The translations under genes and the position numbers were made by a program. From Ruminococcus sp. (lineage in GTDB: Bacteria > Bacillota > Clostridia > Oscillospirales > Ruminococcaceae), in assembly GCA_017437285.1 (NCBI GenBank), contig JAFSBM010000058.1, positions 1 through 64,000 of the forward strand: 64,000 nucleotides of DNA, read 5' to 3'. Below, piece after piece: positions 6,096 through 13,612 of this stretch; position 1 is the stretch's first letter, and every line of letters starts with the position of its first letter. Under the pieces are notes generated by a model. That model was given only the letters and a program-made list of their open reading frames with translations, did not search any database and was not told the DNA's origin.

Positions 6096-8043
6096 TCTTC
6101 TTTACTGCCTTTGCAGGTTTCTTCCAGATAGAGAACTTGAGAAGTGTAAGAATAATGACAGCAAACAGAGCAAGGCTTAATGCAGTTGATACTGCGGGTG
6201 GGAAATTGAGTTTTCCTGAAATATCAAGAACCTCGTCGATTTCAAATACAGCGAGGAGAGCAATAAGAACGCCTACAAGTCCCTCACCTGCAATCATACC
6301 TGATGTGAAAAGGATACCGTCATTGATGATGTCCTTCTTACGCTGTTCACCGATTTTATCTGTTTTCATCTTATCGAAGATAAGACGGATGATACCGCCC
6401 ACCATAATGCAAGCATTGAGATGAACAGGGAGATAAACACCGATAGCAAAAGGAAGTACGGGGATACCGATAACTTCAATGAGAATTGCGATAAATACGC
6501 CAATGAATACAAGATTCCATGGGAGGTCTGCACTCATAACGCCCTCAACAATCATCTTCATAAGAGTTGCCTGAGGAGCAGGAAGCTCATCGGTACCAAA
6601 TCCTAATGAAGTGTCGAGGAGATAAAGAGTTGCACCGATTGTAAGAGCAGCTGCAACAACACCGATAATTTCACCTATCTGCTGCTTCTTAGGTGTAGAA
6701 CCAAGAATATAGCCTGTCTTTAAATCCTGTGAAGTATCGCCTGCGATAGCAGCAACTATACAGATAATAGAACCGATAGCAATAGCAGCTGTCATACCTG
6801 CTGCACCCTCTGCACCTGTGAATTTAAGGATAAGTGTAGAGAGAAGAAGTGTAGCAATTGCCATACCTGAAACAGGGTTGTTACTGCTTCCTACAAGACC
6901 AACCATTCTTGAAGATACTGTTGCAAAGAAGAAACCGAATACTACAATAATAAATGCACCGAGAAGTGAAACGGGAATTGCAGGGATAAGCCATACAAGG
7001 AGAGTGAGAACAACGATAGCGCCGATAACTATCTTTAAGTTGATGTCCTGTGCTGTTCTTTCATTGGACTTAACACCTGATTTGTCGCTCATGCTTTTAA
7101 TAGCATCTCTGAATGTACGCACAATAATAGGAAGTGACTTGATAAGGCTGATAATACCGCCGGCAGCAAGTGCGCCTGCACCGATATATCTTACATAGTT
7201 GCTCCAGATACCGGAAGCACCGCTTGCAGCGTAAATCTCACCGATTGTCTGCTCTGTGCTTGGGTACATAATTACGTTCTCGCCGAAAAGAACGATAAGG
7301 GGAATGAGTACAAGCCAGCTGAGAACACCGCCTGAGAACATATAGGAGGAAATTCTGAAACCGCAGATATAACCAACGCTCATTACAGCGGGGTAAATCT
7401 GTGTGCCGAATTCGCCGGCATAACCCTTGACTTTGAAAGCAATTTCGCCGGGAACTGCCTTTAAGCCGTCAATGATAAACTTGAATATAGCTGCAAAGCC
7501 CATACCTGCAAATACAGTTGAAGCGTTTGCACCGCCGTTTTCACCTGCAAGGAGAATTTCAGCACAAGCTGTTCCCTCAGGATAGGGGAGAGTGCCGTGT
7601 TCCTTAACGATAAGGGCATTTCTCAGAGGTACCATAAAGAAGATACCGAGAAGACCGCCGATAAGAGAAATAAGTGTGATTTCGATAATACCGGGCTTGT
7701 CCGTTACGCCGTCTTTAGCCCAGAGGAAAAGTGCAGGCAGGGTAAAGATAGTACCTGCTGCAAGGGATTCACCTGCGGAACCGATTGTCTGAACCAGGTT
7801 ACTTTCGAGGATTGAGTTTTTCTTGAGAAGAACTCTGATAACGCCCATGGCGATAACTGCCGCAGGGATTGAGGCTGAAACGGTCATACCTACACGAAGT
7901 CCCAGATAAGCGTTAGCCGCACCAAAAATAATGGCGAGGAGTATACCCATAAAGATTGAGGTAACTGTAAGTTCGGGAGTTACCTTACTGGCAGGGATAT
8001 AGGGTTTGAATTCTGTTGATTTGTTTTCCATCATCGTCTCCAA
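6085..8043 (-). CDS. OPT-family oligopeptide transporter
   Basis: A 652-residue polytopic membrane protein with about 14-16 hydrophobic segments. It begins with the OPT motif region PELTVTSIFMGILLAIIFGAANAYLG and contains NPVSGMAI, DTSQDLKTGYILGSTP and LPFAIGVYLPVHLN, which are characteristic of the prokaryotic oligopeptide/metal-peptide branch. It probably imports peptides driven by protons. It is the first gene of a two-gene leftward operon with the PqqD-like gene. Confidence 0.93.
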   Translation of the reverse strand: METMMENKSTEFKPYIPASKVTPELTVTSIFMGILLAIIFGAANAYLGLRVGMTVSASIPAAVIAMGVIRVLLKKNSILESNLVQTIGSAGESLAAGTIFTLPALFLWAKDGVTDKPGIIEITLISLIGGLLGIFFMVPLRNALIVKEHGTLPYPEGTACAEILLAGENGGANASTVFAGMGFAAIFKFIIDGLKAVPGEIAFKVKGYAGEFGTQIYPAVMSVGYICGFRISSYMFSGGVLSWLVLIPLIVLFGENVIMYPSTEQTIGEIYAASGASGIWSNYVRYIGAGALAAGGIISLIKSLPIIVRTFRDAIKSMSDKSGVKSNERTAQDINLKIVIGAIVVLTLLVWLIPAIPVSLLGAFIIVVFGFFFATVSSRMVGLVGSSNNPVSGMAIATLLLSTLILKFTGAEGAAGMTAAIAIGSIICIVAAIAGDTSQDLKTGYILGSTPKKQQIGEIIGVVAAALTIGATLYLLDTSLGFGTDELPAPQATLMKMIVEGVMSADLPWNLVFIGVFIAILIEVIGIPVLPFAIGVYLPVHLNACIMVGGIIRLIFDKMKTDKIGEQRKKDIINDGILFTSGMIAGEGLVGVLIALLAVFEIDEVLDISGKLNFPPAVSTALSLALFAVIILTLLKFSIWKKPAKAVKKNEK

Positions 8044-8278
8044 TCTTATAATAAATTTTTTACGATTTCGATGCTATGAATATGCAGTTGGAATTCGGCT
8101 TTTCACTTTCTGCACACAACACCATTCCTTATAATTATAACAGTTTTTTTGTCGGATTTCAAGAGGGAATGAATATGATGAATATAAAAATTTTGTGAAT
8201 AAATTATATACAATTTGTTACAGATGCAGAAAAGAGGTTTTTCACAGTAAATAGGTGTTAGAGCAAGATAACAAGATA

Positions 8279-8307
8279 TTGACAAAAAATAAACAAAGTG
8301 ATATAAT
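8279..8307 (+). promoter_or_regulatory. SigA-type promoter for leader RNA / lipase
   Basis: TTGACA (8279-8284), 17-base spacer, TATAAT (8302-8307). Transcription should start near 8314, giving a leader of about 135 bases before the lipase start. Upstream, 8044-8278 shows no gene; it is AT-rich intergenic DNA that also holds the OPT operon upstream region. Confidence 0.8.
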
Positions 8308-8313
8308 AATTGT

Positions 8314-8442
8314 AGCGGGCAACGGGATTTATTCCGTTATCGGCATTACAAAATTATTCGTTTTCCAAATGTGGAATTTTTCTGCTTTTGGTCAATGATG
8401 TATGCTGAAATTTTACGCCCCACTATATAAGTGGGGATTTTT
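8314..8442 (+). ncRNA. Unassigned structured leader ending in a terminator hairpin
   Basis: The predicted transcript contains hairpin AACGG/CCGTT near 8325-8342 and ends in CCCCAC-TATATAA-GTGGGG followed by ATTTTT (8418-8442), a classical intrinsic terminator placed just before the lipase ATG. The lipase has no other clear Shine-Dalgarno than the GTGGGG arm of this hairpin. GGGC at 8318-8321 could pair with GCCC at the terminator base and compete with it. It may be an attenuator, a riboswitch-like leader, or a separate small RNA. I do not recognise a known class. Confidence 0.45.
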
Positions 8443-8447
8443 ATGCT

Positions 8448-9275
8448 ATGAAGAATTATAACTGTAAAACAAATTATCCTATATTTCTCATTCACGGAAT
8501 GGGATTTCGTGACGGTATAATCGGCTATTGGGGAAGAATTCCTCATACTCTCCGAAAATGGGGAGCCGAGGTGTATTTCGGCTTTCAGGACGCTAATGGT
8601 TCAATTGAGTCCAACTGTGAAATGCTGAAAAGCTCTCTTGAAAAGGCGATTGCAGAAAGTTCTGCGGAAAAAGTCAATATAATAGCTCATTCGAAAGGCG
8701 GACTTGAAGCACGTTATCTTATTTCAACATTGGGAATGGAAGGATATATCGCTTCTCTGACCACAATCAGCACTCCGCATAATGGTTCAAAAACTATGGA
8801 TAAGCTTATGAAACTGCCGAAAATACTTCTTAAAACAGGCAGCAGGGTATTTGATTTTTTCGAGGGGATTGGCGGTGACAAAACCCCCGATACCTATCGC
8901 TGTCTGGAACAGCTTACAACTGCTTTTGTAAGACGGTTTAATGAGGAAAATCCGAATAATCCGAATATTTTTTATCAAAGCTTCGGCTTTAAGATGAAAA
9001 ATCCGCTGAGTGATATTTTTATGACTGTTCCATATATCGCTGTGAAGCTTCTCAACGGAGAAAGTGATGGACTTCTCAAACCTGATGAAGTAGAATGGAG
9101 CAATTTCCGAGGAGTGTATACGGGAACGGGAAACCGTGGCATATCCCATTGCGACGAGGTAGATATGCGACGTCGTCCGCTGAGCAGAAAAATGCCTGCA
9201 AACGAATACGAAATATCCGATATAACCGAATTTTATGGTAAAATTGTATCGGAGCTTAGAGAAAAGGGGCTGTAA
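8448..9275 (+). CDS. Alpha/beta-hydrolase, triacylglycerol lipase-like
   Basis: A 275-residue lipase-fold protein. The N-terminal strand and oxyanion region IFLIHGMGFRD begins at residue 10, and the nucleophile elbow AHSKGG sits near residue 83. A TISTPHNGSK segment follows, as in class 2/PGAP1-type lipases, with a late DGLLKPDEV and a His near SHCDEVDM for the catalytic triad. No signal peptide, so it should act in the cytoplasm or at the membrane. It overlaps the following gene by one base, so they are co-transcribed. Confidence 0.8.
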   Translation: MKNYNCKTNYPIFLIHGMGFRDGIIGYWGRIPHTLRKWGAEVYFGFQDANGSIESNCEMLKSSLEKAIAESSAEKVNIIAHSKGGLEARYLISTLGMEGYIASLTTISTPHNGSKTMDKLMKLPKILLKTGSRVFDFFEGIGGDKTPDTYRCLEQLTTAFVRRFNEENPNNPNIFYQSFGFKMKNPLSDIFMTVPYIAVKLLNGESDGLLKPDEVEWSNFRGVYTGTGNRGISHCDEVDMRRRPLSRKMPANEYEISDITEFYGKIVSELREKGL

Positions 9276-9523
9276 TGGAAGAAAAAAGAATAGCAGTAAC
9301 AGCAATTGTCATTGATGATATGTCTGCTGTTGATGAGGTCAACGCTGTACTTCATCAGTTCAACGAAATAATTATCGGCAGAATGGGCATACCATACAGG
9401 GAGCGTGGAGTTTCGGTCATATCCGTAGCCCTTGATGCTGAACCCGATAAAATCAGCTGTCTTACGGGAAAGCTGGGACATATAAACGGCGTGTCGGTAA
9501 AATCCGCAATTTCAAAAAAATAA
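9275..9523 (+). CDS. TM1266-like iron-only hydrogenase system regulator
   Basis: An 82-residue small ferredoxin-like (ACT/NikR-type) protein with RIAVTAIVIDD, then EIIIGRMGIPYRERGVSVIS and a C-terminal LGHINGVSVKSA. Such proteins are annotated as putative regulators of the iron-only hydrogenase system and usually precede hydG, hydE or hydF. That linkage is present here: hydG follows after 14 bases. The TGATGG-like overlap with the lipase gene suggests a polycistronic message. Confidence 0.8.
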   Translation: MEEKRIAVTAIVIDDMSAVDEVNAVLHQFNEIIIGRMGIPYRERGVSVISVALDAEPDKISCLTGKLGHINGVSVKSAISKK

Positions 9524-9537
9524 TGGAGGTAAATATT

Positions 9538-10977
9538 ATGTATGACGTAAAATCCTTAAAGGCTGAGGAATTTATAAACCACGAGGAAATACTTGCAACT
9601 CTCGAATATGCAGAGGCTAACAAGAATAACAGGGAGCTTATTGAGGAAATCCTCGAAAAGGCTCGTCCTAAGAAAACAGGCAGGGGAGTTGAATGTGCAG
9701 GACTTTCACACAGAGATGCAAGTGTACTTCTTGCCTGCGATATTCCCGAAATGACAGAGAAAATTTATGCTCTTGCAAATGAGATAAAGGAAAATTTCTA
9801 CGGCGACAGAATTGTTATGTTTGCCCCTCTTTATCTCTCAAATTACTGCGTAAACCAGTGTGTATACTGCCCTTATCACATTCAGAACAAGGAAATTCCC
9901 CGTAAAAAGCTTACACTGGAGGAAGTTGAAAAGGAAGTTATCGCATTACAGGATATGGGACATAAGCGACTTGCTATTGAAGCAGGCGAGGACCCTGTAA
10001 ACAACCCCATTGAGTACATTATTGATTGTATCAAGACAATTTACTCAATCAAGCACAAGAATGGTGCAATCAGACGTGTAAATGTCAACATTGCCGCAAC
10101 AACTGTTGAAAACTACCGCAAACTCAAAGAAGCTGAAATCGGCACATATATCCTTTTTCAGGAAACATACCACAAGGAAAGCTATGAGGAACTTCATCCC
10201 GCAGGTCCAAAGCACAACTATGCATACCACACAGAAGCTATGGACAGAGCGATGGAGGGCGGCATTGACGATGTAGGCCTTGGCGTACTTTTTGGACTTG
10301 ACAAGTACAAGTACGAGTTTGCAGGACTTCTTATGCACGCAGAGCATCTTGAAGCTGTTCACGGTGTAGGGCCTCATACAATCAGCGTACCCCGTCTGAA
10401 AAGAGCATCAGATATTGACCCCACACAGTTTGACAATGGTATTGATGACGATATATTTGCAAAAATTATTGCTTGTATCAGAATTTCCGTACCCTATACA
10501 GGTATGATTATCTCCACAAGAGAGAGCGAGGAATGCCGCAAAAAGGTTCTCAAACTCGGTATATCTCAGATTTCAGGCGGTTCAAGAACTTCCGTAGGCG
10601 GTTATGCAAACGAGGAAAGACCCCACGATACAGAGCAGTTTGACGTATCCGACCAGCGTTCACTTGATGAAGTTGTTAAGTGGCTTATGGAGGGCGGCTA
10701 TATTCCGTCATTCTGCACAGCCTGCTATCGTGAAGGCAGAACAGGCGACAGATTTATGGCACTCTGCAAGGTGGGACAGATTCAGAACTGCTGCCACCCC
10801 AACGCATTGCTGACATTGCAGGAATATTTACAGGACTATGCAAGCCCTGAAACAAGAAAAATCGGTGAGGCACTTATTGACCGTGAAATCGTGAAAGTTC
10901 CCGATGATAAAAAGCGTGAAAAAGCCCTCGAATATCTTGATAAAATCAGAAACGGCCAGCGTGATTTCCGTTTTTGA
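9538..10977 (+). CDS. hydG: [FeFe]-hydrogenase H-cluster maturase HydG (radical SAM tyrosine lyase)
   Basis: Cleaves tyrosine to give CO and cyanide ligands for the [FeFe]-hydrogenase H-cluster. The radical SAM cluster motif CVNQCVYC fits CX3CX2C, and the C-terminal auxiliary cluster begins at CTAC and ends 22 residues later in NCC, matching CX2CX22C. The length of 479 residues is normal. The start at 9538 is chosen because GGAGG (9525-9529) lies 8 bases before it; a frame-compatible ATG at 9523 contains the RBS itself. HydE and HydF are not in the window, so the maturation genes are dispersed. Confidence 0.96.
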   Translation: MYDVKSLKAEEFINHEEILATLEYAEANKNNRELIEEILEKARPKKTGRGVECAGLSHRDASVLLACDIPEMTEKIYALANEIKENFYGDRIVMFAPLYLSNYCVNQCVYCPYHIQNKEIPRKKLTLEEVEKEVIALQDMGHKRLAIEAGEDPVNNPIEYIIDCIKTIYSIKHKNGAIRRVNVNIAATTVENYRKLKEAEIGTYILFQETYHKESYEELHPAGPKHNYAYHTEAMDRAMEGGIDDVGLGVLFGLDKYKYEFAGLLMHAEHLEAVHGVGPHTISVPRLKRASDIDPTQFDNGIDDDIFAKIIACIRISVPYTGMIISTRESEECRKKVLKLGISQISGGSRTSVGGYANEERPHDTEQFDVSDQRSLDEVVKWLMEGGYIPSFCTACYREGRTGDRFMALCKVGQIQNCCHPNALLTLQEYLQDYASPETRKIGEALIDREIVKVPDDKKREKALEYLDKIRNGQRDFRF

Positions 10978-11006
10978 TTGACAAATAATCTGAAATGTGG
11001 TATAAT
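10978..11006 (+). promoter_or_regulatory. SigA-type promoter for small membrane peptide gene
   Basis: TTGACA (10978-10983), 17-base spacer, TATAAT (11001-11006), beginning directly after the hydG stop. Both hexamers are perfect, pointing to strong constitutive expression of the short gene that follows. Confidence 0.8.
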
Positions 11007-11056
11007 AACTTTACAGGAATTTTCCTGTGACTATACTTCGTGGGAGGACAAAAATA

Positions 11057-11221
11057 ATGGATATGTTATCAATTCTTTCAGCGGCTGTGGTTTCACCTGC
11101 AACAGGTGACCAATTTCCTGTAATTCCACTTTTACTTATTGCAGGTCTTGCTGTTGTAATAGCTGTTTTTAGCTCAATAGCTGCATCTAAGAATAAGGCA
11201 GATGACGAGGACGACGAATAA
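11057..11221 (+). CDS. Small single-pass membrane peptide (54 aa), LPxTG-tail-like
   Basis: A 54-residue peptide with a polar N-terminus, a TGDQFPVIP segment, one hydrophobic helix (LLLIAGLAVVIAVFSSIAA) and a charged tail KNKADDEDDE. The layout resembles the end of a sortase substrate or the small TM peptides of Clostridia, but there is no canonical LPxTG and the tail is acidic rather than basic. The start at 11057 follows GGGAGG. It has its own strong promoter and its own terminator, so it is a monocistronic, probably abundant product. Function unknown. Confidence 0.65.
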   Translation: MDMLSILSAAVVSPATGDQFPVIPLLLIAGLAVVIAVFSSIAASKNKADDEDDE

Positions 11222-11226
11222 ATAAA

Positions 11227-11250
11227 AGGACGCTGAAAAGCGTCCTTTTT
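11227..11250 (+). terminator. Intrinsic terminator after small membrane peptide gene
   Basis: AGGACGCT-GAAA-AGCGTCCT followed by TTTT. The stem is perfect and can work in both directions between the converging genes. Confidence 0.85.
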
Positions 11251-11265
11251 GTGTACAGGCAATCC

Positions 11266-11724
11266 TTACTTTATGGGATTTTCCGCAATATATCTGTCAA
11301 GGATTTCAGCCGCAGTTTCCACAAATCTGATACATGGGCGAGCCTTGTAGTATTCCGCAGTTCTCTTTTCGGGAATGGGACTTTTGTTTACACTTAAATC
11401 TTTAAGCAGTTCACCGCAGTTTATGGTGTGATATACAGCCTTGAATTCCTCTGCAAGCTGCTGAATACGGCGGTAATGCTCTGCTTTTTCGCTGTCGTTA
11501 TCGGCGGAACTGTAGCCATACAGCACTCCTGCAACCATAAACATACCCGAAACAGCACCGCATACCTCTCTCATACGTCCCATACCGCCGCCGAATGAGG
11601 ATGAAAGGCGGAGGGCAAGTTTCTCGTCAATGCCTGTTAAATCGGAAAAAGCGGCAAAAACAGCCTGTGAACAGTTTCTGCCCTCAGCAAAAAGTTTGCA
11701 GGCAAGTTCAGCGTGATTAATCAT
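11266..11724 (-). CDS. C_GCAxxG_C_C family redox-type protein
   Basis: A 152-residue member of the C_GCAxxG_C_C family, shown by NCSQAVFAAF, GGGMGRMREVCGAVSGMFMV, NCGELL and ARPCIRFVETAAEIL. The conserved cysteines suggest metal or disulfide chemistry and electron transfer; no precise reaction is known. It overlaps the comF-like gene by 8 bases, and the three leftward genes (RNA methyltransferase, comF-like, this one) form one operon. Confidence 0.85.
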   Translation of the reverse strand: MINHAELACKLFAEGRNCSQAVFAAFSDLTGIDEKLALRLSSSFGGGMGRMREVCGAVSGMFMVAGVLYGYSSADNDSEKAEHYRRIQQLAEEFKAVYHTINCGELLKDLSVNKSPIPEKRTAEYYKARPCIRFVETAAEILDRYIAENPIK

Positions 11725-12397
11725 TTACATCAACTTCTTTCTTAATACTGGGAGTTTTACAGCATACGGCACAATGAATTTCCGCAGCATCGCTATTGCG
11801 TAAAATCCTCGAAATATTGCTCAGAGTGCTTCCTGTGGTGCATACGTCATCAATGAGAAGTACCCGTTTCCCCTTTATTTTTTCGGGGAATTTCACTTCA
11901 AAAGCATTTTTCAGATTGACTTTTCGCTCTTTTTGAGTGAGAGTTTTCTGTGCTTTTGTTTTTCTGATTTTCTCAACAGTATCTGCTGATACGTCAATTT
12001 TCAGTTGCCGTCCCACTTCCTTTGCAATGAGTTCAGCCTGATTAAATCCACGCTGCCTTTTGTCGGATTTATAAAGTGGGACAGGAATAATTACATCAAT
12101 TTTCTGCGATATACCGTTATTTTCAAGAGATTTCGCCAAGGCTTTTCCGAGAGCGTATACCGCATTCCCTTTAACACCCTGTTTCAGCAGAATAATTGCA
12201 GGAGAAATCTTCCCGTTATACTCAAAAGCCGCAGTAAAGCTGTCTGCACCGCTTATGCTGTTTTTAGAAGTATAGGGAGTTATTTCTCCACGGCACTTCC
12301 CGCAGAAATCCTCATGGGGGAAAATAACCTCGCTGCAAACAGGACAGCGTGTAGGGAAAATCAGCGATATTATCCGCTTTTTCAGCATATAGTGCAT
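11717..12397 (-). CDS. comF: ComF-family phosphoribosyltransferase-like protein
   Basis: A 226-residue protein with an N-terminal zinc-finger-like cluster (CPVC then FCGKC) and a C-terminal phosphoribosyltransferase fold: VIIPVPLYKSDKRQRGFNQAELIA and the PRPP loop VLLIDDVCTTGSTL. ComF is needed for DNA uptake in naturally competent Firmicutes, but homologues are widespread in non-competent ones. The start at 12397 overlaps the stop of the upstream methyltransferase gene (TGATG), giving translational coupling. An upstream in-frame ATG at 12421 lies inside that gene and lacks an RBS. Confidence 0.88.
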   Translation of the reverse strand: MHYMLKKRIISLIFPTRCPVCSEVIFPHEDFCGKCRGEITPYTSKNSISGADSFTAAFEYNGKISPAIILLKQGVKGNAVYALGKALAKSLENNGISQKIDVIIPVPLYKSDKRQRGFNQAELIAKEVGRQLKIDVSADTVEKIRKTKAQKTLTQKERKVNLKNAFEVKFPEKIKGKRVLLIDDVCTTGSTLSNISRILRNSDAAEIHCAVCCKTPSIKKEVDVND

Positions 12398-13512
12398 CAG
12401 AAATACATATAAAGCTGGCACTTAATCATTCCGTTATACAGCTTGCGGCGTTTTTTAGCTTCCTCACCGAAGAACTGCTCAAACTGCTCGTGGGGAGAGA
12501 TTATGTAGCTCTGACGACTGCCGCCTTTGCCTAAAACTCTGCCCATTTTTCTGTAAATATCTTCAGCCTCACGAAGTTCAAGAAGTCTTTCGCCGTAGGG
12601 AGGATTGCAGATTACAATTGAATCCTCAGGCTGAACAAATTTTGAAATATCAGCCTGCTCAATTTTAAGCCGTGATTTTATGCCGGCTTTATGGGCATTA
12701 TCCAGCGAAAGAGCAACTGCGGCATCGTCAATATCAAAGCCGATACCGTGGAAAGTTGCAGAACGGTCAACGCCGTCAATGGCACGTTTACGCTCCTCCT
12801 GCCAGATTTTACTGCTGACAGATGCCCATTTTTCAGCAGCAAATCGTCTGTTTATGCCAACCGGAATTTTGAGAGCCTTTAATGCTGACTCAATGAGAAT
12901 TGTGCCGCTTCCGCAGAATGGGTCGCATACGATTGATTCTGGGCGGACACGGGCGAGGTCAACAATACCTGCCGCAAGGGTTTCTTTGATAGGTGCGGCA
13001 TTGGAATTTCTTCTGTATCCACGCTTGTGAAGTCCTGCACCGCTTGTATCGAGATAAATGGTAACAACATCTTTCAAAATGCTGAACTGAATCTGCACAG
13101 GTGGCTCGGTTTCGTTGAACCAGCTTACACCATACTTTGCTTTAAGTCGCTCTACAGCGGCTTTTTTTACGATTTTCTGACAATCGGGAACGCTGTGCAG
13201 AGTTGAGTTAAGGGAATATCCCTTTACGGGGAACGCATTGTCAATGCCGATATATCGCTCCAATTCCACAGAACGAACTCCCTGAAACAAATCTTCAAAG
13301 GTTTCCGCACGAAATTCGATAAGCTCAATAAGCACACGTTCAGCGGTGGAAAGGCAGAGATTTGCCCTTGCCATTATATTTAAATCGCCTGTGAAGCTGA
13401 TTTTTCCGTCGCTGACTTTTAAATCAGTTCCGCCGATTTTTGTGATTTCATATTTGAGTACGCTTTCCAGTCCGAAATGACATGGACAGCAAAGTCTGAT
13501 TTTATCGTTCAT
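12397..13512 (-). CDS. THUMP-domain class I SAM RNA methyltransferase (RlmL/YpsC-like)
   Basis: A 371-residue enzyme with an N-terminal ferredoxin-like/THUMP region (CHFGLESVLKYEITKIGG) and a C-terminal methyltransferase domain. Motif I is VCDPFCGSGTILIE near residue 195 and the catalytic motif IV is NPPYGERL near residue 300. Relatives methylate N2 of guanosine in 23S rRNA. The PIKETLAAGIV segment is typical of this group. First gene of the leftward operon with comF. Confidence 0.9.
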   Translation of the reverse strand: MNDKIRLCCPCHFGLESVLKYEITKIGGTDLKVSDGKISFTGDLNIMARANLCLSTAERVLIELIEFRAETFEDLFQGVRSVELERYIGIDNAFPVKGYSLNSTLHSVPDCQKIVKKAAVERLKAKYGVSWFNETEPPVQIQFSILKDVVTIYLDTSGAGLHKRGYRRNSNAAPIKETLAAGIVDLARVRPESIVCDPFCGSGTILIESALKALKIPVGINRRFAAEKWASVSSKIWQEERKRAIDGVDRSATFHGIGFDIDDAAVALSLDNAHKAGIKSRLKIEQADISKFVQPEDSIVICNPPYGERLLELREAEDIYRKMGRVLGKGGSRQSYIISPHEQFEQFFGEEAKKRRKLYNGMIKCQLYMYF

Positions 13513-13538
13513 ATTATCACCTTACTTGTTAATTATGC

Positions 13539-13571
13539 AAAAGCCTGCCCGTATAATTTGGGCAGGCTTTA
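13539..13571 (-). terminator. Intrinsic terminator of the class A PBP gene
   Basis: AAAGCCTGCCC and its complement GGGCAGGCTTT form an 11 bp stem; on the minus strand it is followed by TTGCATAATT. Confidence 0.75.
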
Positions 13572-13612
13572 GGCGTCGTTATACAATTTTTTTGTAGTTC
13601 TGCCTTAATATT

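Noticed and set aside
8103..8546. Two short minus-strand frames before the lipase
   Set aside because: No RBS, they run through the promoter and leader of the lipase, and have no protein-like composition.
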